Shown here: piece after piece, positions 15,174-24,500 of the stretch
Position numbering within the stretch: the stretch's first letter is position 1
How the letters are laid out: each line of letters begins with the position of its first letter
Assembly: GCA_029259935.1 (NCBI GenBank)
Contig: JAJDEH010000139.1
Coordinates: 1 to 36,878 of the forward strand
DNA length: 36,878 nt
From: Planctomycetota bacterium
Lineage (GTDB): Bacteria; Planctomycetota; Planctomycetia; Pirellulales; Pirellulaceae
Direction: 5' to 3'
Notes under the pieces: generated by a model
The model's input: only the letters and a program-made list of their open reading frames with translations
Databases searched by the model: none
Told to the model about the DNA's origin: nothing
Translations under genes and position numbers: made by a program

Positions 15174-16454
15174 ATGAAAGCGATCGTTATAGCTCTTTGC
15201 CTGTTCGGGTTGACGTCCTCGCCGGTCATCGCGCAAGAAGTCAACGACGAAGATCCGCTGATTGGCATCCGCCGATTGAGCGAATGGAAGAAACTGCTCC
15301 GTCACGAGGATCCGGACCGCCGTAGTGAAACCGCCTTCTACCTTGGCCTAACTCGCTCGAAGGCTGCCGTGCCGACACTCGTCGAGGCGCTCGACGACGA
15401 ACACTACTCGGTCCAAATGAAGGCCGCCCAAGGCCTCGGGTTCTGCGTTACGGACGCCGGCGTCGATGCACTCATCCGAACGCTGAAGAACGAAAACGGA
15501 GGGCATGACGAGCTTGTTCGCGGCGTTGCCGCTGCTGCGCTCGGCCGCTGCTGCCGCGTGTCGCCAAAACATACGGACAGAACGATCCCCGAACTGATTG
15601 CCGCGCTCGGTATGATCGACACCAACGGGACGATTCGCAAGTTGGCCGCCCGCGGCCTCGCCCGAATCGGGCCCGAAGCAATCCCCGCACTGATAGAGGC
15701 AACCCAGGGTCGAAATGGTCGTGTCAGCATCACTGCGGCGGTCGATGGGTTGCAACAGATCGGTCTGCCAGCCGTCCCTGCCCTCGTCGAAGCGCTCGGC
15801 GACCCACATGTGCACTACCGCCGGCCGATCGCCCATACTCTCTACTGGATCGGCCCACCCGTGGAAGCTGTTCCAGCGCTGGTCCGAGCAATCAAGGAAG
15901 AAGACGACGGCATGACCCGCACATGGGCGGCCGGCGCTCTCGGCAAGGTCGGCCCGGATGCGAAGGCTGCCGTGCCTACCTTGATCGAGGCGCTGAGTGA
16001 CGACAACCGGCGTGTGCGCAGTTCGGCCGTTCGGGCACTGGGGCGAATTGGCCCGGACGCAAAGGCGGCTGTCCCCGCCATCACCGCAAGGCTGAGCGAC
16101 AAGGAAGAACTCGTCCGCAGTGGGGCCGCCGGTGCGCTTATTGCCTTCGGCCCGCACGCAAAGTCCGCGGTTCCTGAACTCATCAAGACGCTCAAGGACG
16201 ATTACTACTATGCCCGCGCCCGTTCAGTCAAAGCCCTCGGCAGTATCGGTCCAGACGCCAGGTCAGCAGTGCCTCCGCTAATCCAGATGTTGGGCGACGA
16301 GTCCAAATCTTTACGCAGGGAGTCGGCGTTGGCTCTCGGCAGTATCGGTCCTGATGCCAGGGCCGCGCTGCCCGTCTTGAAGGATTTGTCCAAGGATCTG
16401 AACTCGGACGTGGCCAACGCCGCCACTGAGGCCATCGATAAAATCGCCGAGTAA
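15174..16454 (+). CDS. Secreted HEAT-repeat protein
   Basis: A 426-residue protein with a signal peptide (MKAIVIALCLFGLTSSPVIAQ, cleavage likely after the AQ) and about eleven HEAT or PBS-lyase-like repeats of 30-35 residues. The best are DAKAAVPTLIEALSDDN, HAKSAVPELIKTLKDD and DARSAVPPLIQMLGDE, each followed by a helix ending in LGxIG. HEAT solenoids are binding scaffolds; no catalytic motif is seen. Expected outside the cytoplasmic membrane. The start is supported by GGAG 9 nt upstream of the ATG. The gene is monocistronic by position. Confidence 0.88.
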   Translation: MKAIVIALCLFGLTSSPVIAQEVNDEDPLIGIRRLSEWKKLLRHEDPDRRSETAFYLGLTRSKAAVPTLVEALDDEHYSVQMKAAQGLGFCVTDAGVDALIRTLKNENGGHDELVRGVAAAALGRCCRVSPKHTDRTIPELIAALGMIDTNGTIRKLAARGLARIGPEAIPALIEATQGRNGRVSITAAVDGLQQIGLPAVPALVEALGDPHVHYRRPIAHTLYWIGPPVEAVPALVRAIKEEDDGMTRTWAAGALGKVGPDAKAAVPTLIEALSDDNRRVRSSAVRALGRIGPDAKAAVPAITARLSDKEELVRSGAAGALIAFGPHAKSAVPELIKTLKDDYYYARARSVKALGSIGPDARSAVPPLIQMLGDESKSLRRESALALGSIGPDARAALPVLKDLSKDLNSDVANAATEAIDKIAE

Positions 16455-16575
16455 CATCGCGATTGGCGAAGCGCACGAAAAAACGCCGGGCACTCTCGCG
16501 CTCGGCAGTCTCTGTCAACCGGCCGGTAGCGAAAGCTCGTTCCCGGATTGAAGGCCAGGCCTAAACCTAAAAAAA

Positions 16576-16606
16576 TGGGAGCCGGCCCAAGGTGGACCGG
16601 CTCCCA
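16576..16606 (-). terminator. Intrinsic terminator of the CARDB-like gene
   Basis: TGGGAGCCGG (16576-16585) pairs perfectly with CCGGCTCCCA (16597-16606), 10 bp with an 11-nt loop. On the minus strand the stem is followed by seven T residues (16569-16575 on the plus strand are A). It lies 28 bp after the stop of the 16634-17038 gene, and is the best intrinsic terminator in the window. Confidence 0.85.
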
Positions 16607-16633
16607 GTGAGTGGCTAATTTCCGTGGTGAAAA

Positions 16634-17038
16634 TCAATGCCGGGAAGCCGTGGCGTTGTTCCGCTCGTTGGTTTCCGGCACGCGGTTTCTTGGATCAACC
16701 GTGGCCCGGACCATGATCGCCTTACCCGACGACGGCGGGACCACAATCACGCGCTTCGTCTGGTTTGGTTGTATGGCCGATAGACGCAGACTTTTGGTCA
16801 TCAGCAGTCGCCTGCTTTGCAGATCGTAGATCGCGACCGATACCGTGTTGCTGGGGGAGATCACAAATCCGCGGTTCGTCACCGGGATAGCAAGTCCCTG
16901 GCCCAACGGTTGAATCTGGCCGATCTGGAAATCCACTTTCGGGAGTCCAGGATTCTGCCGGGGCTTTTGAGCGTGAGCTTCCTGCAGGCTGATGACGGCG
17001 ACCGCCAGACCGAGCATGATAAATAGTATACGTTTCAT
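16634..17038 (-). CDS. Secreted CARDB-like protein
   Basis: A 134-residue protein with a clear signal peptide (MKRILFIMLGLAVAVISLQEAHAQ). The rest looks like one immunoglobulin-like CARDB domain: VDFQIGQIQPLGQGLAIPVTN at the front and the typical end VDPRNRVPETNERNN. CARDB domains are cell-adhesion-type beta sandwiches found on bacterial surface proteins; a single free domain may bind a surface partner or polymer. The ATG at 17038 has GGAGAA 5 nt upstream. A strong intrinsic terminator follows. No partner gene is apparent. Confidence 0.82.
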   Translation of the reverse strand: MKRILFIMLGLAVAVISLQEAHAQKPRQNPGLPKVDFQIGQIQPLGQGLAIPVTNRGFVISPSNTVSVAIYDLQSRRLLMTKSLRLSAIQPNQTKRVIVVPPSSGKAIMVRATVDPRNRVPETNERNNATASRH

Positions 17039-17231
17039 CGTTCTTCTCCAGTTAATTGTGACAGTCAGGTGGGCCGGACATTGGTTCGACCATAATGGTG
17101 AGGTTGTTACTTAGTTGGGCGGAGAGAAAACGCTTTTGTTACCTGATTCCGATCTTCTTCCTTCAGCCTCCATCATTCCGTGTTCAATATTCGATATTCC
17201 GACTGCACATTCTCGACATCCTTCAACTGCT

Positions 17232-17250
17232 CCTTGGCAAGGGGGAGAAC
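17232..17250. repeat. Palindromic repeat core, single copy
   Basis: CCTTGGCAAGGGGGAGAAC, identical to 4839-4857 in the ceramidase-like gene. Confidence 0.75.
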
Positions 17251-17350
17251 CGGATTGATGACGGTGATGACGGACGGTGGGGTTTGGGGGACCTTGGCAC
17301 GCACGTGGTCGGAATATTCTGGCTGGGCCGAACGGTAAAAGAACCCCCTG

Positions 17351-17457
17351 TGGTCCCCCTTAGCAAGGGGGACAAGACGTTGCGGATGATCCCCCTAGCA
17401 AGGGGGACAAGACGTTGCGGGTGATCCCCTTTGGCAAGGGGGAGAAGACGTTGCGCG
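17351..17457. repeat. Three tandem palindromic units of 35-36 bp
   Basis: Units at 17351-17386, 17387-17421 and 17422-17457 each contain a CCCC...AAGGGGG palindrome followed by ACAAGACGTTGCGG or a one- to two-base variant. The units are nearly identical, which implies recent tandem duplication. They may form hairpins in RNA or DNA and lie downstream of the hydrolase gene, where they could affect mRNA stability. Confidence 0.8.
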
Positions 17458-17534
17458 ACGCGCCCAGAACTTTGAACTTTGGGAGACAGAGGCAAGTGCC
17501 AGGAGTGTGCCCTGGCTCGGCGGATCTTGAGCGA

Positions 17535-19052
17535 CTAATCCTCACGTTCGGCCAGCCAGCGTTTCATGGTTGCGTAACGACTTGACGCGTAGTACTTGTC
17601 GACAACCTCCTGGTACTTGCTGTACGCGTCATCTCGCCGTCGTGCTCTCAGGTCAACTCGAGACTGCTTATACATTTCATCGGCCTTCGGCTGGTGCTGC
17701 AAACGCAACTCGTTGTAGGCCTTCATGACCGGTCGAGCGACTTCAGTGAATTCGAACTGAGCCCGAAACTCAAGAAAGTCGTCGACCCACGCGCCGTCCG
17801 TGTTGGCAGTCATGGCGGCCCGCAAAGTGTCGGCGGCCGGGGTTGCCGCTTCACCGATCTTCGCTCGTAGGCCGACAATCTTCCTGGAATCCGACTCGGG
17901 AATTTTCGCGGCGCGGTCAAGCAGCGCTAACGCGTCACGGTATTGCCGTGCATCAATCCTTGCCGCCGCCGATGACACTAACTGTTCGCCGTCTTTGCTG
18001 GTCATTTCATCCAGCCAGTGAATAGCCTTGTCAACGGGCAGAAAAACAAAACGATGCCCGGCGGTCTTGTGATCGAACAAACGAATCCTGGGGAATCCTT
18101 CATCATGAAACTTCGCGAGAGCTGCTTGCGACATACTGAAACGCACGCTGGTATCGGTCGTTCCATGAACTATTGCAATCGGTCGTTCACGCTGCGCTTT
18201 TCGAATCTCTTTCTGTTTGAATGCGGTCGGTTCCGCTTGAATGATGAGGCCGCCCGAAATGGGAAAGGCGCCGTCGAACGATTCGGGGAAGTTCATCAGG
18301 GCCGAATACGTTAGAAACGCACCCTGTGAATGACCGCCAATGAACAGCCGCTCAATCGGAAGATCGCGGCGCAGTTCGTCGACCAGTTCTTTTACCAGCA
18401 CGGGACTCTCGCGATCCGTCCCTGGATAGCCTTTCATCGTGGATCGCTTGCCAACGAAGTTTATGTACGTGTAATTAAACCGTGGGTTTTCCGGCGTGCC
18501 GCCGCGACTACGCCGCTCTCCGTTGATTCCGATCACGATGTATTTTTTGGCAATTTCGGGCCACTTGCCGACAATCGATTTCACGTAATCGCGCGAGTTC
18601 ATATTCGACCCGTGCAAGATGACGATCGCGGGCAACGGCTGCTCGGGTTGAAATGTCCCGGGAACTCGCAGGTGGTAAGTCAGTCCGTTGGCGCTGCGCC
18701 CGTTGGTTATCTGGCCGGGCACGGGTATTGCCTTGTGAATAACCAGCAGCTTCTTGAGTTGCGCCAACGGGAAAGTCTTCTCGCCGTCATCCGTTCTGAT
18801 TGTCAATTTCTCGAACTTGAATCTTCCGCGCACGACGGAGAAGTCACTGGTGGTGACGACGTTAGGACTTCCGAACTGAATCTCCGACAATTTGCTCGGT
18901 TCAAACTGCACGGTCCCAAACGTGGCGTCCATTTTGAAGTCAGCCACAACCGCCCCAACGATGGCAGCGCCGCTTCGTGGTGTTGCCGTGACTTGGATGG
19001 CCGACGCGTCGGTTGCAACGACCGCCTGGATTATCAGCAAGTACAGAATCAT
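17535..19052 (-). CDS. Secreted alpha/beta hydrolase (phospholipase/carboxylesterase type)
   Basis: A 505-residue exported protein: a short hydrophobic N-terminus, a beta-rich leader of about 100 residues, then an alpha/beta-hydrolase domain at about 110-345 and a helical tail. The catalytic triad is visible as S242 in GGHSQGAF, D300 in HGTTDTSV and H333 in TAGHRF; the oxyanion region is VILHGSNMNSRDY. The fold suggests hydrolysis of an ester; the substrate is unknown. The ATG at 19052 has AAGGA about 12 nt upstream. The WD40 gene ends 59 nt upstream on the same strand, so the two may be co-transcribed. Confidence 0.83.
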   Translation of the reverse strand: MILYLLIIQAVVATDASAIQVTATPRSGAAIVGAVVADFKMDATFGTVQFEPSKLSEIQFGSPNVVTTSDFSVVRGRFKFEKLTIRTDDGEKTFPLAQLKKLLVIHKAIPVPGQITNGRSANGLTYHLRVPGTFQPEQPLPAIVILHGSNMNSRDYVKSIVGKWPEIAKKYIVIGINGERRSRGGTPENPRFNYTYINFVGKRSTMKGYPGTDRESPVLVKELVDELRRDLPIERLFIGGHSQGAFLTYSALMNFPESFDGAFPISGGLIIQAEPTAFKQKEIRKAQRERPIAIVHGTTDTSVRFSMSQAALAKFHDEGFPRIRLFDHKTAGHRFVFLPVDKAIHWLDEMTSKDGEQLVSSAAARIDARQYRDALALLDRAAKIPESDSRKIVGLRAKIGEAATPAADTLRAAMTANTDGAWVDDFLEFRAQFEFTEVARPVMKAYNELRLQHQPKADEMYKQSRVDLRARRRDDAYSKYQEVVDKYYASSRYATMKRWLAERED

Positions 19053-19111
19053 GTTAGCGCGATGTCCTTGGCTTGAGAATGATCGAACCCATCAGTGAAA
19101 CGACTGACTGG

Positions 19112-21166
19112 CTACTTAACCTGTTCCATTAAGTCGCCCTTACGATGAAACAATTTTCGCATGGACTGGCCGTCGATTAATTTACCGGACGACGATTCGC
19201 GGTAGCTGATGAGAGTCCATGCCTCATCCGATCCGTCGAAATAACCGTCAGGTGTGATTGCCAGCCAATCATCGGCTTGGTCGAAACTGGTCAAGCGTAG
19301 CAATTCGTTGCTATCACGAAGTCGCCACAGGCGCGTCGTGCCATCGCCAGAAGCTGTCCAGGCGAACTTGCCGTCGTTGCTTATCGCCGTACCCCAAATT
19401 GGGTCCGTGTGGCCTCGCAAAGTTCGAAGATGTTTGCCCGATGATGCTTCCCGAATTTGGGTAGTATTGTCTTCCGTGCCGGCAAGAAGCAGGTTGCCAT
19501 TGATCGCTACACACGTGAATCCGACCAATTGCCTGACATTATAAAGCTGTTTTCCCTTGGCGGTTTCCCAAACATTGAGATTGGCCCACGATGAAGTGAC
19601 GACACGTTTGCCGTCACGGCTGAACGCGATGGAATTGATCTTCTGTGAATGGTGGTCCGAGTTTTCGGCCAGTTTCTTTCCCGTGTTGGCGTCCCAGAAA
19701 GTCACTGTGCTGTCGTACGCTCCTGTAACGAGAAAGCGGCCGTCGGGGCTCAAACCAGCGGCTGAAAATCGATTCGACGCATCGTCAGGTTTGATCTTGC
19801 CTTGAAACATGCGAAACTTCTTACCTGTTTCCGCGTCCCACAGAATCGCGGTTCCATCACCGCTTGACGAGGTCATCACCAACTTGCCATCGTTACTGAT
19901 CCCCACGGAATTCACCGAGTCGTCATGCGCGACAAAGCTCTTCAACTTCTTTCCCGTGCCGACGTCCCAGAGAATCGCGGTTTGATCCGCGGAGCCCGTT
20001 ACGGCCAGCTTACCGTTGGCACTCAAAGCGACACGGTAAACCTCTTGCTCGTGTCCCAACAGATGCTGGACACGCCGGGCGGTGGCCGTATCCCAGATGC
20101 TGGCGGAATTTCCCGTGCCGATCGCGAGGTATTTGCCGTCGTCGCTGAGCGTCAAGTCCCGGTCCGTGGATGCGATCATTCCAAACGTGCGCAGCGGTTT
20201 ACCGGTTTTGACGTCCCACTGCGTCGACGTTCTTTGACCGTCCGTTACCGTAACCACGGTCGTGCCATCCGCGCTGAGCGCGACGCATCGCATATCGGAG
20301 TTGTACGGGCTATCGCCCGCGAACGTCTGAATTCGCTTGGCTGTGGAAATATCCCACAGCGATGCCTTATCGTTTGCCGTCCCGATTAACATCCGCCGGT
20401 TATCGCGGCTGAGCCTGATACTCCTAATGTCCTCACCGCCTGTGTCATAGCGCCGAACCACTTTGCCAGTGACCGCATCCCACAGTACGGCGCGATCACT
20501 CAGCAAGAGCGAACCCAGAACATGTTTCCCGTCACTACTGATCGCAATGTCCCAAACGTCGTCTTCGGCTTCAAAATCGCGGAGTTTCTTGCCAGTTGTT
20601 GCGTCCCATGTTGCCAGCGTTGTTCCAATCATGGTAACGATGCGGTTGTTGTTGGCGCTGATCGCGACCTCGGGCGAACCGCCTTCCACCCGGACAATCG
20701 TTCTGATTTTCTTGCCCGTTGCCGCGTTCCAAAGGATCGCCCGACCATCCTCCGCGCCCGTTGCGACCAACTTCCCGTCCGGGCTGATCGTCACATTCCA
20801 GACCCAATCGCTGTGCTTGAATTTCTGAAGTTGTTTGCCTGTTGCCGCATCCCACAGGATCGCGGTTTGGTCGTAGGAACCGGTCACGAACGACTTGCCG
20901 TCGTCGGCCATCGCAACACTGAAGATTCGTCCTTCGTGGCCGGAAAACTCTCGAATCTTCTTGCCGGACTCCGTTTTCCAGAGGATGGCCTTGCTGTCAT
21001 AACCAACAGTGACGAGGTACGCGCCGTCGGAGCTGATGGCCACGTCACTGATTACGGACGAATGCCCCGTATTTAGAAAGTGTTCAAGTTGCTGTTCAGC
21101 ACAAACGGCAACTTCGATCTGAAAGGCTGCCAACGAAATGGCGATGACTGATCGAAAGAATCGCAT
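19112..21166 (-). CDS. Secreted WD40-repeat protein
   Basis: A 684-residue protein with a signal peptide (MRFFRSVIAISLAAFQIEVAVCA). It has fourteen WD40-like repeats, each ending in LWD, IWD, TWD or a variant, enough for two seven-bladed propellers. After the repeats comes WLAITPDGYFDGSDEAW, a module that often links WD40 regions to caspase-like domains; here the protein ends soon after (HRKGDLMEQVK), so no enzyme domain follows. It is either a stand-alone scaffold or a truncated form. The ATG at 21166 is preferred to the frame limit at 21223 because it starts a good signal peptide and has AAGGA 11 nt upstream. Confidence 0.83.
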   Translation of the reverse strand: MRFFRSVIAISLAAFQIEVAVCAEQQLEHFLNTGHSSVISDVAISSDGAYLVTVGYDSKAILWKTESGKKIREFSGHEGRIFSVAMADDGKSFVTGSYDQTAILWDAATGKQLQKFKHSDWVWNVTISPDGKLVATGAEDGRAILWNAATGKKIRTIVRVEGGSPEVAISANNNRIVTMIGTTLATWDATTGKKLRDFEAEDDVWDIAISSDGKHVLGSLLLSDRAVLWDAVTGKVVRRYDTGGEDIRSIRLSRDNRRMLIGTANDKASLWDISTAKRIQTFAGDSPYNSDMRCVALSADGTTVVTVTDGQRTSTQWDVKTGKPLRTFGMIASTDRDLTLSDDGKYLAIGTGNSASIWDTATARRVQHLLGHEQEVYRVALSANGKLAVTGSADQTAILWDVGTGKKLKSFVAHDDSVNSVGISNDGKLVMTSSSGDGTAILWDAETGKKFRMFQGKIKPDDASNRFSAAGLSPDGRFLVTGAYDSTVTFWDANTGKKLAENSDHHSQKINSIAFSRDGKRVVTSSWANLNVWETAKGKQLYNVRQLVGFTCVAINGNLLLAGTEDNTTQIREASSGKHLRTLRGHTDPIWGTAISNDGKFAWTASGDGTTRLWRLRDSNELLRLTSFDQADDWLAITPDGYFDGSDEAWTLISYRESSSGKLIDGQSMRKLFHRKGDLMEQVK

Positions 21167-21276
21167 GAGTCGATGATTCCTTGATGGTAAAAAGGTCTTC
21201 AAGAGCCGCCGGTTTGTAGCCACAGTCTAGCGGATACATGATAGCTGCGCCTGTTCATCGATTGTACGTTCGTTTG

Positions 21277-21345
21277 GCCCTGGCTGACGCGGTCTTCGAT
21301 TTGATAGCCGAGTTTTTCGTAAAACGCGACCATGACTTCGGCCAT
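21277..21345 (-). pseudogene. Acetyltransferase (GNAT) C-terminal remnant
   Basis: The minus strand encodes AEVMVAFYEKLGYQIEDRVS, the end pattern of GNAT N-acetyltransferases (AFYEKLGY then a V...G tail). The rest of a GNAT fold is absent, and just upstream a 12-bp duplication repeats CATGGCCGAAGTC. It lies in the intergenic space between the WD40 gene and the DUF4062 gene. Confidence 0.5.
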
Positions 21346-21504
21346 GCGGAGACTTCGGCCATGCGAACTGAACCATTCGGTAGTCGGTTTCGCGCATAAC
21401 TCCATAGCCAAATTAGATAAACGCTTGCCTATGGAAGTTCAGCATGGCAAATTGAAGGCTTCTCCTCGTGTCTTTCCCATCTTTGGTCCGCGTGAGCATC
21501 GCCC

Positions 21505-24500
21505 ATGTCAGAAGTTTTCGGAAATATGGAATCGTCTCAGGCTGACGATCGTGTGATTCGAGTTTTCGTTTCGTCCACATTTCGCGACATGCAGGCGGAG
21601 CGGGATGAATTGGTGCTGCGAGTGTTTCCTCAACTGCGCAGGTTGTGCGAAGAGCGGCAGGTGACGTGGAGCGAAATTGACTTGCGTTGGGGAATCACCG
21701 AAGAACAGGCGCAGCGCGGCGAAGTGTTGCCGATCTGCCTGGAAGAAATAAACCGTTGCCGTCCCTACTTCATCGGATTGTTGGGCGAGCGATACGGCTG
21801 GATTCCCGACAACATCTCGGAGGACGTCATCGAGCGCGAGCCATGGATCAAAGACCATTCCAATGGGGGCGACAAGAAGTCGGTCACCGAGTTGGAGATT
21901 CTGCAAGCAGTGCTGAATGCTCCTGAAATGGCGCAGCACGCCATTTTCTATTTTCGTGATCCCAAATATTTGGACGATCTTCCGCCCAACAGCGAGCGGG
22001 CCGACTTTGAAAGCGAATCGCCTGACAGCAAACGGCGGCTCGACCAATTGAAGCAAAACATTCGCCGCACACGCGACAAGGTCGACTGTTGCCTGCACGA
22101 AAACTATCCCACTCCGAAAGACCTCGGCCAGTGGGTACTCGAAGATTTCACGCGCATCATCAACGAAGTTTTCCCCGCTCAGACAAGCCCCGATGAACTC
22201 GAGAGCGAACGACTGGACCATGAGGCCTTTGCCCGCAGTCGGGCCGGCGTCTATATCGGCCGCCAAGAGTACTTCGATCGGTTGGACGAGCATGTGGCGG
22301 GCGAGTTGCCACCTTTGGTCGTGCAGGGCGAATCGGGCAGCGGGAAATCGGCGCTGCTTTCCAATTGGGCTTTGCAGTATCGCCAACGGCACCCGGACGA
22401 CTTTTTACTGCTGCACTTCATCGGCAGTTCACCCGACAGCGCCAGCGACTCGCGGATTCTGCGACGCATCATGCTCGAGTTGCAGCGGCGATTCGACCTG
22501 CCCGGCGAAGTCCCGTCCCAAGCAGAAGAACTTCGCGAAGAGTTTCCCAAATGGGTGCGGCAAACGAAGGACCGCGGTCGGATCGTGCTGGTGCTGGATG
22601 CGTTGAATCAACTGGAAGAAGAAAACAACGCGCCCGATCTTGGCTGGCTGCCCGAATCGTTTCCCTCGAATTGGCGACTGCTGATCTCGACGCTGCCGGG
22701 ACGCAGCTTGGATGCCATGGCCAGCCGCCACTGGTTTTCGGAAGAAGACCCGCCGCTGGAGGTCGAGCCGCTGGAAGAGGCCGAGCGGCGCCGGCTGATC
22801 CACGATTTTCTCAAGCAGTCTGGCCGTGATTTAGGCCCACGGAGAACTCAGGAATTGGTCGACGCCGATCAGACAGCCAACCCACTGTACTTGAACGTGC
22901 TGCTGGACGAACTGCGTGTGTTCGGCGTACACGAACAGTTGAGCAAGCGGATTGCCTGGTACTTGGAGGCGGCCGATCCGCGGGCCTTGTATCGCAAAGT
23001 GATCGAGCGGTGGGAAGAAGCCTACGCCGACGGGTCGAGCATGGTCCGCGATACGCTCTCGCTGTTGTGGGCCGCGCGTCGCGGTCTGTCGGAAACCGAA
23101 CTGCTGGAGTTGCTTGGCGAAAGCGGACGACCTCTGCCGCGGGCCATTTGGTCTCCCTTGTTCCTGGCGATGTCGGATGCACTTGTCAGCCGCGGCGGTC
23201 TGTTGACATTCGCGCACGGCTTTCTCCGCACGGCCGTTCGAGACGATTACGTTTCCAGCGAGTCGGAACAGCAAGACGCGCATCGGCGGCTAGCGGACTA
23301 TTTTCAACAACAGCAGAATTGGAGCAACCGGCGGCTGGACGAACTGCCCTGGCAATTGTCGAAGGCGCGGCAGTGGCCGAAGCTGCACGATTTGCTAACG
23401 GAAGAGGCCTGTTACATTCGACTGCAGCACCGCAGTTATGAACTGCTCGGCTACTGGCGGCAGTTGCAGCCGACGTTCGATATGGCCTCCAGTTATACAG
23501 CCGCCTTCGCCCGTTGGGAGCAAAGCGAAGGAGAACCATCGCGGTTGCGTTATCTGGCGAACGATCTCGGCCGCTTTCTGATGACCGCGGCCCGCCACAC
23601 CGCCGCCGAGTCGCTGCTTCGCCGGGCACTAGACATCGCCGAGCAGACGTATGGTGCCGATCACAAAAATGTTTCCGTGCACCTGAACGACTTGGCGATG
23701 CTGTTGCTGGAGACCGACCGCCTGACCGAGGCAGAATCGCTGTTGCGCCGTGCTGTTGCGATCGAAGAACAATCTGGCGACTCCGCCGATCCTGAACTCG
23801 CCACGCGACTCATCAACCTGGCGTCGCTGCTAAGGAAGACGAATCAGTTGGCGAAAGCGGAACCGTTGGTCCGGCGTGCACTGGATATCTGGGAGAGTTC
23901 GCTTGGCGACGAGCATCCTCATGTGGCGTCGGCCCTGACCAGTCTGGGGCATTTGCTCGAAGATACCAATCGGCTAGCGGAAGCCGAACCGCTGCTTCGC
24001 CGCGCGCTGGCGATCGACGAAAAAGTCTATGGAACGGAGCATCCCCAAACTGCGGGCGGCATCAGCAACTTGGCGTCCCTATACAAGGAAACCAATCGAA
24101 TGGCGGAGGCCGAACCGCTGCTCCGCCGCGCGTTGGCGATCGACGAAAAGTTCCATGGGGCCGACCATCCGAACGTCGCCCGCGATCTGAACAATCTCGC
24201 GCACGTGTGCTTTTCCCTAACCAAGTTGGACGAGGCCGAGGCACTGATGCGTCGCGCCCTGGCGATCGACGAAAAGTACTATGGGCCAGAGCACTCGAAG
24301 ATCGCCGTTCACCTGGGGAATTTGTCGCAAGTGCTGCAAAACACCAACCGCCTCCAGGAAGCCGAACCGCTGATGCGCCGCGCTCTGGCGATCGGCGAAG
24401 CGTGCTACGGCGACGAACACCCCGACGTCGCTCTGCGCCTGACCAGCCTGGCCCTGTTGATGCGTGCCACCGACCGCTTGCCGAAAGCCGAACCATTGCT

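Larger units (their letters stand above)
17039..17534. other. Non-coding block with palindromic repeats
   Basis: No gene supported. It contains one copy of the palindromic core (17232-17250), three tandem 35-36-bp units (17351-17457) and, near 17491-17510, a GCCAGG...CCTGGC inverted repeat. Minus-strand frames through it give low-complexity Pro/Leu/Arg peptides that are translations of the repeat. Confidence 0.6.

Noticed and set aside
17223..17495. Minus-strand frame of Pro/Leu/Arg-rich peptide
   Set aside because: It is the translation of the palindromic tandem repeat; no domain and no ribosome site.
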